Under the pieces are notes generated by a model that was not told the origin of the DNA, ran no database searches, and was given only the letters and a program-made list of their open reading frames with translations. Source: Flavihumibacter soli (lineage in GTDB: Bacteria > Bacteroidota > Bacteroidia > Sphingobacteriales > Sphingobacteriaceae). Taken from it: a DNA stretch of 64,000 nucleotides. Below are positions 52,859-61,675 of this stretch, piece after piece. The translations under genes were made by a program, and so were the position numbers. The stretch covers positions 398,310-462,309 of the forward strand of contig NZ_JAAFZB010000093.1 of NCBI RefSeq assembly GCF_010692725.1, read 5' to 3'. The stretch's first letter is position 1. Every line of letters begins with the position of its first letter.

Positions 52859-54901
52859 TCAAACACCCTTGTTGTCGGTATATGCCTCCTGCTTAAGCTT
52901 TGCCATCTCTGAAAGGGGATGATTGCTTATTTCAGATTCGACAAAATACATATCTACTTCACCAACATTTTTAGCCAGAATTTTTCCACGGTAGGTGCAC
53001 ACATAATGATCCTTTACCAGCTCATAAGTGTCCGCTGAAATATTTACTCTTCCAGGTTCTCCGTTGCTTTCCATTCTGCTGGCCGTATTAACCGTACTTC
53101 CCCAAATGTCATACGCGTATTTCTTTCGCCCAACAACACCAGCCACTACCGGACCTGTATGTATCCCTATCCGTAATTCCCAGGGTAAGTTCCCTGTTTC
53201 TTTTTTTAACTCATTCCTGGAATCAATATATTTTTGAATCTCTAAACTGGCTTTGACAATTTTGATTGGATGTGTTTCATCCACAGCCGGAATTCCACCA
53301 GCGCACATATATGCGTCACCGATTGTTTTTATCTTCTCAAGACCGTATTTCTCAATTATATCATCAAAAGCCATAAAGTATCCGTTTAACTCCAGCACAA
53401 TATCCTGGGGTGAAAGAGCGTCTGCCATATGAGTGAAATTTTTGAAGTCACTAAATAGCACTGAAACGCTTTCATAGAACCGGGGCGTTGCTTGTCCATT
53501 TCGTTGAAGTTCCTTTGCCACTTCCTCCGGCAGCATATTCGAGAGTAGATCTTCTATTTCCGCTTTCTGCTTATCAAGCAGTTTATTTGTTCTCGACTTA
53601 TTTCGTGAATTTCGGAACAGCATAAACGCGATGATAAATACAAGGATAAATCCACCTATAAGGGAATTTTTCGCAAAACGCTGCCTTCTTAATTCCAGTT
53701 GCTGAAGTGCGCGGTCTTTGATCAAAAGGTTGATCTCAGCCTGTTTCTTTTGTATATCGAAATCAAACTGCACTTCACTAAGTCGTTTGTCTGTTTCAAT
53801 ATTGTAAAGGGAATCTGTTATTTCGGTTAACAGGTTTTGATAGACATAAGCCTGACCGTAATTACCCAGGGCGGCATATGAGGATGCCAGGCCCTGATAG
53901 GCGCTTTTTAATTCATACTGCGAATTAATAGCGCTTGCAATTGCTTCCGCACGTTTGTAGTAGGTAATGGCTTTACGTTTGTCGCCCTTTGATGCGTACG
54001 TGTTGCCTAGTCCTAATACCGACTGCGCGATATCAAGCTGACCATCTATTACCTCCGAGGCAGCAAGGGCTTGCTCATGATAATTAATGGCAGCAGCGTA
54101 ATCTTTCCTCTCCAGATATACTTTGGCAATATTGTTCAGCGAGTAGGGAAGATTGACAGAACCCTTATAGGCTTCCTGTGACTTTTTGAAGTAATGGAGA
54201 GCCAATGAATCTTGTCCATTCTCCAAATAGATTTCTCCAAGGTTCACCGAAGCGGTTCCGATTGCGTCCTTGTTTCCGATATCTTCACTTAGGGGTAAAG
54301 CTCGTAAATAGTATTGTATCGCCTTGTCGTGGGTCGCTTCTTTGCGATAGTAAACTGCGCCAATGTTGATCAAAGAAGTGGCGATTCTAAGTTTGTTTCC
54401 TATTTTCTCGGAAACCTTCAATGATTTTAAGTGGTGATCAAGTGCTATGACGTCCTTGCCCAAATTAAAGTAAACCGCACCGAGGTTACTCAAAAGATTA
54501 GCCTCACCTAGCTCGTCTTTAATCGACTGAAAGATCTTCAATGATTTTTCCCAGTATTCGATTGCCTTATTATAGTTCCCCTGGATGTAATAAGCACTTC
54601 CAATATTTTTTAGCGCGTATGCTGATCCCTTTTTGAAATTAATTTTAATAGCCAGATCGTTTGCCTGCCTGGCATAACGTATTGCTTTCACCGGATCGGA
54701 ACCAAATTGATTCTCGCTTGCTAATATTAAATTATTCACCCGGGTGGTATCTTCTCCGTAATCCGCGGTTCGTACACCTGGTACAGATTTGGCACCAAAC
54801 GCTAAGCAAACAATAGCCAGTAAGAAGAATAAAAATATATAGTTTCCGGTAATTTTGTTCATTCTAAATACATTGTACATTGAAGAATTACTAAGCCCCA
54901 T
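52859..54901 (-). CDS. TPR-containing class III adenylate cyclase
   Basis: Up to 680 residues; ATG codons at positions 8 and 14 are alternative starts, the last giving a cleaner signal sequence (MNKITGNYIFLFFLLAI). Residues 54-360 hold about seven TPR units in the periplasm, a coiled segment follows, the membrane helix is at 413-429 and the catalytic domain at 475-655. Metal-binding D485 and D529, adenine-selecting K525 and D598 (YDIWGSTVNTASRM), N605 and R609 are all present, so the product should be cAMP. No cAMP receptor gene is nearby. Confidence 0.9.
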   Translation of the reverse strand: MGLSNSSMYNVFRMNKITGNYIFLFFLLAIVCLAFGAKSVPGVRTADYGEDTTRVNNLILASENQFGSDPVKAIRYARQANDLAIKINFKKGSAYALKNIGSAYYIQGNYNKAIEYWEKSLKIFQSIKDELGEANLLSNLGAVYFNLGKDVIALDHHLKSLKVSEKIGNKLRIATSLINIGAVYYRKEATHDKAIQYYLRALPLSEDIGNKDAIGTASVNLGEIYLENGQDSLALHYFKKSQEAYKGSVNLPYSLNNIAKVYLERKDYAAAINYHEQALAASEVIDGQLDIAQSVLGLGNTYASKGDKRKAITYYKRAEAIASAINSQYELKSAYQGLASSYAALGNYGQAYVYQNLLTEITDSLYNIETDKRLSEVQFDFDIQKKQAEINLLIKDRALQQLELRRQRFAKNSLIGGFILVFIIAFMLFRNSRNKSRTNKLLDKQKAEIEDLLSNMLPEEVAKELQRNGQATPRFYESVSVLFSDFKNFTHMADALSPQDIVLELNGYFMAFDDIIEKYGLEKIKTIGDAYMCAGGIPAVDETHPIKIVKASLEIQKYIDSRNELKKETGNLPWELRIGIHTGPVVAGVVGRKKYAYDIWGSTVNTASRMESNGEPGRVNISADTYELVKDHYVCTYRGKILAKNVGEVDMYFVESEISNHPLSEMAKLKQEAYTDNKGV

Positions 54902-54988
54902 AATTAGAATCGGCTGTGCATTAGAAGTCAGGTTAAATAATTTTGCAGGGCATTGTTTCCTTAAAAATACAAATTTTTGCTGCCGGAT

Positions 54989-57900
54989 TTACATCTTAAT
55001 GATACGCAATACTTTGTAGTCATCTTCGCCTTTAACTGTGATAAGATATAACCCGGTCTTTAGTCTGGAAAGATCAAGTTCCAGTGTGTGTGCTGTTGGC
55101 TTACGAATACTAGCTGGACTAAATGAGCGTCCACTTATATCAGTGATGATTATATCTGTATCTGAAATGTTCTTCCATTGAATAGTGACTGTCGTAGACA
55201 CCGGATTCGGATAACTCGTCGGCTCGTCATCGAGCAGGGGATCCAGCGCCTTACCTGATTCCGTTATACCTGCAAAGTGCATGGGCTTTTCTGAACTCAT
55301 CTGCATTGAGGTGAAAAGTTTATTGGTACTCTCACAGACAATGGAGTTTGAGCTGGCTGTTGCTGACAAAGCGACTTTTGAGCTTCCTTCATATGTCTTA
55401 ACAGTCCATGTCAGATTGAGACCGTCAAAATAGATGTCAAATGTACTTTTACCTGGAGGAAAGATGACTGGTGGTAATCCTTTGTAATTTCCGGTCCCGG
55501 ATAGGTTGTTATCTGGTCCTATAGGAACATATACAGGCGTTAAATTATTGTTCTGGTAAGAGAAATGAGCCACATAGGGTAGGCCTGATGGATGATTATT
55601 CAATAACTCTATGCACTCCAGAGCTGGCCGGATTTTTTTGGCTCCAATACCTTTGGGATTGACAAAGAGCGAACCGGCAACGTAATCAATTATATAATTT
55701 GAGGAGGGAACAGAGAAAACAAGCTTATATGGTGTTATTGAATAAACACCGGCGAACCCGCAATATGCAGGACTGACTAAATATTTTGGTCCATAGGCAA
55801 CCGGCAGTATATCACCGTTCTTGAAACCGCTCTTTGTCGATGTAAAGGTCGGTAGACCGCTCCCTTTAAAAATAACCTTGTCGTCCGCTTTAACCGTGAG
55901 CTTTGCAGGCTTTATGATGAGCTTAGCCAAGCCGTACGAAATAGAGAAGTTGTCAGAGAGAAGCGCACCAGGTACTATCGTGAAATTTCCTGAAGTAATG
56001 CCCGTTACAAGTGTTATCGATTTGAACTCACTCAGCACGTCGTCAGAAGGTGCGTTTACATCATCTTCATCAATAATAACCACCACCTGATCTGATCCAT
56101 TGTCTACTGTATTGCTGTTCACGATCGGAGATCCGTTTACCAGTTGTCTCGCATTAACAGAAGCGGTACCATTAATCAGTGCTTTGGCGTTGATCAATGC
56201 TTTTGCATTCACCAACTGTCTGGCACTTACCAAGGTGGACACAGCTGAATCAACCTGGTAGTTGAAAACAGATGCCGGAGCCACATCGACGATTTCAGTG
56301 GTATCATATACTGTGACGTTATTTACCAAGGCCCTTGCGTTAATTAGCTGCCGGGCGTTAATAAGTGCCCGCGCGCTCACTAAAAAGCTTAAACTTTCAA
56401 GATCTGAATTAACTAAAGCGCGGCCATTAACCAGTGCTTTCGCATCAACCAGTGCGACAGCGCGGGCAAGGTTTGCCTCGTAGGCTAATTTCAAATTATA
56501 TCGGAAGATTTCCCGATCGCCGGATTCTATTGCCGAATCATCGTAGTCAAATTGGTAATTAAAACCCCCGATCTCGTCGCCATATGTCAATGTAGTGTTA
56601 CTCGGTGTGATCGTTAATGGTAGTCTGGTTATGCTTAATATTCCATCGAGAAATGTAAATTCATAGTTTTCCAACAAAGCAATATCTTCCGGGTCATCCG
56701 GATTCAGCGGAGAGATCGCAGGTCTTATAAAATAGTTGCCGGTGTTGCTCAGACTGTTCGCTGAACTTGTAAACGAAATATTGTCGAGGCCTAACTGTGC
56801 TGCCGTTAGTTCAGTGTTAGCTAGTGGTTCATTATCAACAAGTATGGAGACAGTGAACAGAGGCAATTTTTCACCAAAACGTTTGGTTTTATTATCCGCT
56901 TTTACGGTTATTTTTTTCTTTACCGGCGAAAAGAAGTAGAGGGTATCGCTGTATCCTCCATCATTTTCGCTCGGAGAAATTGACTGGGTGAATACCTGAA
57001 TAGGCGGGTTGCCGGTAAATGCTGGGATCGGTGCGGTTAACAGGCTGTCGTTAATAAAAGTAGTAGCAAGTGGATTTCCCCTGAACGTTACCACTGATGT
57101 TTGATCAAGAAAGTGCCCCTTAACGTTCAGAGTGAAAGGTTCAGGGCCTGGCTGGTATTCAGGGCCTGGCAATTGGAGTTCCAGTAATTCGGGCTTCGGA
57201 CTCGCAAAAGTACGAATTGCTGCAGCTGGCTGTATCAATCCGAATCCGGAAAAAATATCATACCCCGGCGTTCCGATATTAAGCGCGGAGGTTCTCATAA
57301 GATTTCTTAGTGCAAGCGGGCTCAAATCCTCAGAAGCGAATTTGCTCCTTGCCTGGATCAGTAACGCTGCGGCAGCGGCAGCATGTGGTGCCGCGGCCGA
57401 GGTACCAAAGAAGTTAGGAAACAAATCATTATCAATATTCTCACCACCTAGCTGCACCGTCGTGTTTACGCCATTAGGAGCAGCGAAATCTGGCTTGCTT
57501 CTAACTGTACCATTCACCTGGGTACCACCAACTGATGAGAAAGATGCGATTGAAGGCTGATTGCCGAAAACAGGAGTATTCGTATATAAAACTGCTCCCA
57601 CGGCAATAGCACCGGATGCGTTTGCCTGTCCTACAATGGTTGAATTGCCGGTGTTATGTTCATTTATTACCGGATCCCCCCTGAATATAATGTATTTAAA
57701 TCTGACATTTCCGGTACCTGAGGCTCTCGTAATCAGGATGTTTGTAGTAGTATTCAGGGTAACGCTGAAGGGCAGTATCTCAAGGGGATCTGCGCCAACG
57801 TTATTACGGTTGAATCCAAAAAGGGTGGTGCCGTTATTGTCCGTTAAAAATATATCCAGATCATTCGCAGTACCCGTAGGCGTGCCTCCCTGGGAATAAA

Positions 57901-60181
57901 TCGCATCTTCCCACTGAAGGACGATAGTATATGATCCCGGTTTTAAAGAGAGATTTTGAAAAATATCTCCTGCTCCAAAATTATGTGCCATACCGGTTAT
58001 GCCTGCAGGTGCTGCCACCGGAGTGAATGTTCCCTCATAAGACTTATTGCCATAGTTACCCGCTGATGAAAAATAGGCAATCCCCTGATTGGTTACCTCA
58101 TCAACCGCTTGCGCAATGGTCCCATCCTGAAAAAAAGGTTCAGTTATAAACGTGATATCATCAACAATTATATCGCAGCCTGCGTCCCGTAATTCGCGAA
58201 TTCCTTGTGCGAAGTCTCCTGAACTGACAAAGCCTGTTCGAAAGGCTAATGTCGCCTGCGGAGCTATATCATGAATTATTTGCAGCATAGCCCTTCCTTC
58301 GTCGGTCCTGCGGCCTAAGGGATAATCCCTTAATACCTGCACGGGGGTGGGGTTGATCGGGTTTCCGTCTCCCGGCAAATCGCCATTAGCTACGTCGGTC
58401 TGCGCCGGATTACCTGCAATAGTATTGTAGCTGTCGGACAGAACTCCGATTTTAACACCCTGGCCACTCAGGTCATATCCATTTCGCACAAAATCTGACC
58501 TGATTGAGATATCACCTAATGTATAAGCCAGACCGCTATTTTTAATCGCCGGAAACAAAGGCCTGCAATAATCGATCAGTTCCGGAAGTTCATCAAGTTT
58601 TTTTAGATTGGCGATAGGATATTTTCCAGAAATGGTTAATACGCCGGCACCGTTATCGATCAGATCGGTTATCCCGTAATTAGCAGTTTGAAGCAATGCT
58701 AATAAATTATTGTATTGACCCAGCCTTGCAATAACTTCAATATAAACGCTGTCCGATTCTAATTGAAAAACATTTCCTGATAGCCTGCTTGAGCTGCCAA
58801 AATTCAGGTAAAGCGAATTCAGTTCAGCACCGATCAAATTATTGATCCTTCCACCGACCGGTGGTGGATAGTCAGGTAAAATACAGGGATCAAATTTGAC
58901 TTCTACTGTGTCACTGGCGGAGCAGTCGCCTGAAGTACTAACAGTAAGAATATACCTTCCGCCCGCTGTGACGGTTGGGTTCTTCGTGTCCGCACCTGCA
59001 CTGATAAACCCGCCACTTATTGCCTCCCATCTATACCGGGCACCTGGCGCTGATGAATTTCCTTCAAGCTGAACAGAAGTGACCGTACAATTCAGCTGTT
59101 TTTCGGGACCGGCCGAAACATCCGGCCTGCTGCAGTCCCTTAAAGGCATATGCCTTAAGCTCACAACACTCTGAAGCTTTACTGATTTCGCGCTGTAAAG
59201 GGCACCGGCAATCTCACAAGGCCCATTCGTGCCAATATTTATGGAGCCATAAGGAGCCCAAACAGTCCCTGCCCATCTTGCTGAACCTTTTCCGGACGAG
59301 CCGTTTCCAATGGTAAATGCATCATCGTTAGGATATTTTGAAAAGGGTGTTCCCTGACCATGAACTTCTGTATAAATTCTGCCCTCATCCCCGCCGTTCA
59401 CCAGGTTAGTTTGGGATTTGTTAAGATCGACGTTCCCATGGATGTATAGCCGAAACACACCGGTTTGATCACCGTTAAAATCGAAAATAAAGTTATTTGT
59501 GCCCCCGGTGTTATTTATGGCGTTGAATACATATATACCAGGTTTTGAAAAGGTGATCGTTCCCTTGTCTTGTAAAGCTATTGTGCCATAGTTTCCCGGA
59601 TCCAGTACACAGGATCTGGAAATAATACCGGATCCCGCATCCGGAAAACTTGTAATTGCGGGCATATCCGGCATTTGGGGAATGGTCGGAGTAGCAGTTA
59701 TTTCTCCACCCAGTGGTGAAGGACCCGTATATTTTGTCCCCGGTGGATGGGTCACTTTCCCGGTTACTTTTCCGCTTTTTATCTGAATGTTCCCATTTAC
59801 GTTGATATTGCCAAAAACAGAAGTATTCAATCCGGCAAACAATGCAAGTCCACTCTTATTCAAAGAGTTCGCTGCCGTTATATCGCCTTTAACAGTGTTG
59901 CTTGTATTTAGCTCTATTATGCCGCCACTATGAATGCTCCCGCCAAAGAAAGCACTGCCGGATGTAGAAATCAGCGAGTTGCTTCCCACATTTCCTGACA
60001 TAATTTGAGCATTTGGTTTAATTATTACACTATTGCCAGGCAGATTCGAACTCCCACCGAACACTACGAAGTCTGCAATTTTCAACTTCGTTTGGGCGAA
60101 GGATAGCGCGGGTATAAAGGCTAATGCTGTAACAAGAGCATATGCAGTAACTAGTTTCGGAAGGTAAACAGATCTTTTCAT
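54989..60181 (-). CDS. Giant type IX secretion cargo with DUF3494, subtilase-like and MBG domains
   Basis: A 1730-residue protein with a signal peptide (LSFAQ at 30). Residues 33-347 form a DUF3494 beta-helix domain, the fold of ice-binding proteins; 350-432 is an Ig-like segment. Residues about 560-990 are subtilase (S8)-like with D583 in GVLSDSYN, N709 in SSAGNYG and S928 in FFGTSAAAP, but E628 (DEGRAM) stands where the catalytic histidine is expected. Residues 1000-1510 contain IPT- and MBG-like beta domains, two blocks of short LVNA repeats, and 1655-1730 is a type A Por sorting domain. It should be on the cell surface or released. Whether it is an active protease is uncertain. Confidence 0.85.
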   Translation of the reverse strand: MKRSVYLPKLVTAYALVTALAFIPALSFAQTKLKIADFVVFGGSSNLPGNSVIIKPNAQIMSGNVGSNSLISTSGSAFFGGSIHSGGIIELNTSNTVKGDITAANSLNKSGLALFAGLNTSVFGNINVNGNIQIKSGKVTGKVTHPPGTKYTGPSPLGGEITATPTIPQMPDMPAITSFPDAGSGIISRSCVLDPGNYGTIALQDKGTITFSKPGIYVFNAINNTGGTNNFIFDFNGDQTGVFRLYIHGNVDLNKSQTNLVNGGDEGRIYTEVHGQGTPFSKYPNDDAFTIGNGSSGKGSARWAGTVWAPYGSINIGTNGPCEIAGALYSAKSVKLQSVVSLRHMPLRDCSRPDVSAGPEKQLNCTVTSVQLEGNSSAPGARYRWEAISGGFISAGADTKNPTVTAGGRYILTVSTSGDCSASDTVEVKFDPCILPDYPPPVGGRINNLIGAELNSLYLNFGSSSRLSGNVFQLESDSVYIEVIARLGQYNNLLALLQTANYGITDLIDNGAGVLTISGKYPIANLKKLDELPELIDYCRPLFPAIKNSGLAYTLGDISIRSDFVRNGYDLSGQGVKIGVLSDSYNTIAGNPAQTDVANGDLPGDGNPINPTPVQVLRDYPLGRRTDEGRAMLQIIHDIAPQATLAFRTGFVSSGDFAQGIRELRDAGCDIIVDDITFITEPFFQDGTIAQAVDEVTNQGIAYFSSAGNYGNKSYEGTFTPVAAPAGITGMAHNFGAGDIFQNLSLKPGSYTIVLQWEDAIYSQGGTPTGTANDLDIFLTDNNGTTLFGFNRNNVGADPLEILPFSVTLNTTTNILITRASGTGNVRFKYIIFRGDPVINEHNTGNSTIVGQANASGAIAVGAVLYTNTPVFGNQPSIASFSSVGGTQVNGTVRSKPDFAAPNGVNTTVQLGGENIDNDLFPNFFGTSAAAPHAAAAAALLIQARSKFASEDLSPLALRNLMRTSALNIGTPGYDIFSGFGLIQPAAAIRTFASPKPELLELQLPGPEYQPGPEPFTLNVKGHFLDQTSVVTFRGNPLATTFINDSLLTAPIPAFTGNPPIQVFTQSISPSENDGGYSDTLYFFSPVKKKITVKADNKTKRFGEKLPLFTVSILVDNEPLANTELTAAQLGLDNISFTSSANSLSNTGNYFIRPAISPLNPDDPEDIALLENYEFTFLDGILSITRLPLTITPSNTTLTYGDEIGGFNYQFDYDDSAIESGDREIFRYNLKLAYEANLARAVALVDAKALVNGRALVNSDLESLSFLVSARALINARQLINARALVNNVTVYDTTEIVDVAPASVFNYQVDSAVSTLVSARQLVNAKALINAKALINGTASVNARQLVNGSPIVNSNTVDNGSDQVVVIIDEDDVNAPSDDVLSEFKSITLVTGITSGNFTIVPGALLSDNFSISYGLAKLIIKPAKLTVKADDKVIFKGSGLPTFTSTKSGFKNGDILPVAYGPKYLVSPAYCGFAGVYSITPYKLVFSVPSSNYIIDYVAGSLFVNPKGIGAKKIRPALECIELLNNHPSGLPYVAHFSYQNNNLTPVYVPIGPDNNLSGTGNYKGLPPVIFPPGKSTFDIYFDGLNLTWTVKTYEGSSKVALSATASSNSIVCESTNKLFTSMQMSSEKPMHFAGITESGKALDPLLDDEPTSYPNPVSTTVTIQWKNISDTDIIITDISGRSFSPASIRKPTAHTLELDLSRLKTGLYLITVKGEDDYKVLRIIKM
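56120..56461 (-). repeat. Short hexapeptide repeats coding for ALVNAR-like units
   Basis: Residues 1241-1287 and 1316-1354 of the large secreted protein consist of repeated six-residue units of form A-L-V/I-N/S-A/G-R/K (for example RALINARQLINARALVN). The blocks are separated by a 28-residue segment inside an MBG-type region. Confidence 0.85.
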
Positions 60182-60501
60182 ATGAAAATTGTTAATAATT
60201 ATTATTACAAGCAGTAAGGTAAAGGCAGAGGTGTCGGCTTATTGATGGATTATAAGCAGCTTTATTCGCTAGGATATTCGCTTAGCTGTCAGTCAGGGCT
60301 GCCGGATTTTATCAGGAATTTGTCATCAACAAATCCAGAACTGCCAGGCTATTCCTTGCTTCTGAGCTCAGCGAACAATAATGAGGGTATTCGGGAACGG
60401 CTATTAAAATATTAAATCAGGGATCTTGGCTATTAAATATTAAATCAGGGATACTAAAGTTAATTAATGATCCAGGAATATGAAAGATTTACAAAACCTT
60501 T
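60182..60501. other. 320-base interval with a 29-bp direct repeat
   Basis: No gene is seen. GGCTATTAAAATATTAAATC (60399) is repeated as GGCTATTAAATATTAAATC (60428), each followed by AGGGAT, giving two tandem units of about 29 bp at 60399-60452. Confidence 0.7.
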
Positions 60502-61068
60502 CTAGAGTTTTGCAAAGTTCATTTGCTTGTTCGGTTCTCTTAGTTTCTGTGAAGACTCTGTATGATATTGATGTTTTTGCAGGAACTTAATCTGCAGTTG
60601 TTCCCATTGCTCGTCATTTGCGACAATATTATAACTCAGAAATTCCCTCCGCAGATTATCACCGATTGAGAAGAAGTCATCACGACCGAGATAATCCAGA
60701 TCAGCATCGCAAATTATCTTTTCCAGAAGTGTTGCCGGTAGTTGAGGGATCTGAGTGGCCATGATCAGATTGGTGATGATGGATTTCTCCTGGATACTCA
60801 GGTCGAAATTTTCAGAATCGGCAAGAAAAATTTCACAACTCTTTAATTCATGATTTGCATAAGTCTCAAGGAACCCGGTGTCATGGTATAGAGCGGCAAC
60901 TTTCAGCAGGTACAAATCCCGGCAGTTAGCGATATTTTCTTCGCCGGCAATCCTTTCTGATTGTTGTACAACATCAAGCGTATGATCAAGACAATGGTAA
61001 GTGAGGTTAGTATTAAGTCCGGATAGTCTTTCTAGAACTATACTTTTAACTTTTTCGAATTCATCCAC
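60502..61068 (-). CDS. HD-domain phosphohydrolase
   Basis: A 188-residue protein of the HD superfamily. The metal ligands are the histidine in YHCLDHTLDVV, the HD in AALYHDTGFLE, the histidine of YANHELKSCEI and the aspartate of CDADLDYLGR. The start is GTG, since no in-frame ATG exists before the upstream stop. Such proteins hydrolyse nucleotides or cyclic nucleotides; the substrate is unknown. It lies alone after the large secreted protein gene on the same strand. Confidence 0.85.
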   Translation of the reverse strand: MDEFEKVKSIVLERLSGLNTNLTYHCLDHTLDVVQQSERIAGEENIANCRDLYLLKVAALYHDTGFLETYANHELKSCEIFLADSENFDLSIQEKSIITNLIMATQIPQLPATLLEKIICDADLDYLGRDDFFSIGDNLRREFLSYNIVANDEQWEQLQIKFLQKHQYHTESSQKLREPNKQMNFAKL

Positions 61069-61223
61069 AAAAAAAATATTATCGGTGAAATTAAGTCTTG
61101 CATAAATTTATAATATTTTTTCAAAATCCAAAGATTCGTTGAATATTGATTTTCATTGTAATAATTATTTCAAAATCTTGCAATGCGGTAACATTCGCTT
61201 TATTCCCCTCTGAGGTGTATTGT

Positions 61224-61231
61224 TATCTTTG
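61224..61231 (+). promoter_or_regulatory. -7 element before the DUF3817 gene
   Basis: TATCTTTG matches TAnnTTTG 16 bases before the start codon. The leader contains AAAAGGAT just before the ATG, a possible ribosome-binding site. No clear -33 TTG is seen. Confidence 0.45.
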
Positions 61232-61247
61232 GGGTTTATAAAAGGAT

Positions 61248-61559
61248 ATGAGTCAGCAACTAAAAAACAAAAGTGTAGACCAGTTGAGATGGATCGGGAA
61301 TGCCGAGGGCATAAGCTTTTTGGTATTATTGTTTATTGCAATGCCGCTTAAATACATGTACGATTTGCCTATGGCAGTAAAAGTTAATGGGTGGCTTCAC
61401 GGGATTCTGTTCATGGCTTATATTGCTGCCGTTTTGAGAACTGCATATTTGATAAAATGGGATTACCCGCGGGTGGGAATTGCCCTTGTGGCATCGCTGA
61501 TTCCTTTTGCCACTTTCATTCTGGATAAAAGGCTAAAGAAGAATCAGAGATTGTATTAG
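61248..61559 (+). CDS. DUF3817 membrane protein
   Basis: A 103-residue protein with three hydrophobic segments and the DUF3817 signature: LRWIGNAEGISFLVLLFIAM, the KYMYDLP segment, and VKVNGWLHGILFMAY. Members are small integral membrane proteins of unknown function, often near transporters. The last residues are basic (KRLKKNQRLY) and should be cytoplasmic. It stands alone. Confidence 0.88.
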   Translation: MSQQLKNKSVDQLRWIGNAEGISFLVLLFIAMPLKYMYDLPMAVKVNGWLHGILFMAYIAAVLRTAYLIKWDYPRVGIALVASLIPFATFILDKRLKKNQRLY

Positions 61560-61607
61560 ATATTACTTAGTACATAGTATTTAGTACTAAGTCTGGCTAT
61601 TAAAAAA

Positions 61608-61656
61608 TTAATTCTTAATCCGTAATTCTTAATTCTTAATTCGTAATTCGTAATTT
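61608..61656. repeat. 7-bp tandem repeat, seven units
   Basis: TTAATTC, TTAATCC, GTAATTC, TTAATTC, TTAATTC, GTAATTC, GTAATTT run without gaps. The array ends 19 bases before the metallophosphoesterase start codon, so it lies in its leader or promoter. Confidence 0.85.
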
Positions 61657-61675
61657 TTTCCCCCCTGCTCCTTCC

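Noticed and set aside
54989..60181. Annotating the giant secreted protein as an antifreeze protein
   Set aside because: The DUF3494 domain is only about a fifth of the protein and is found in many surface proteins; no ice-related context is visible.
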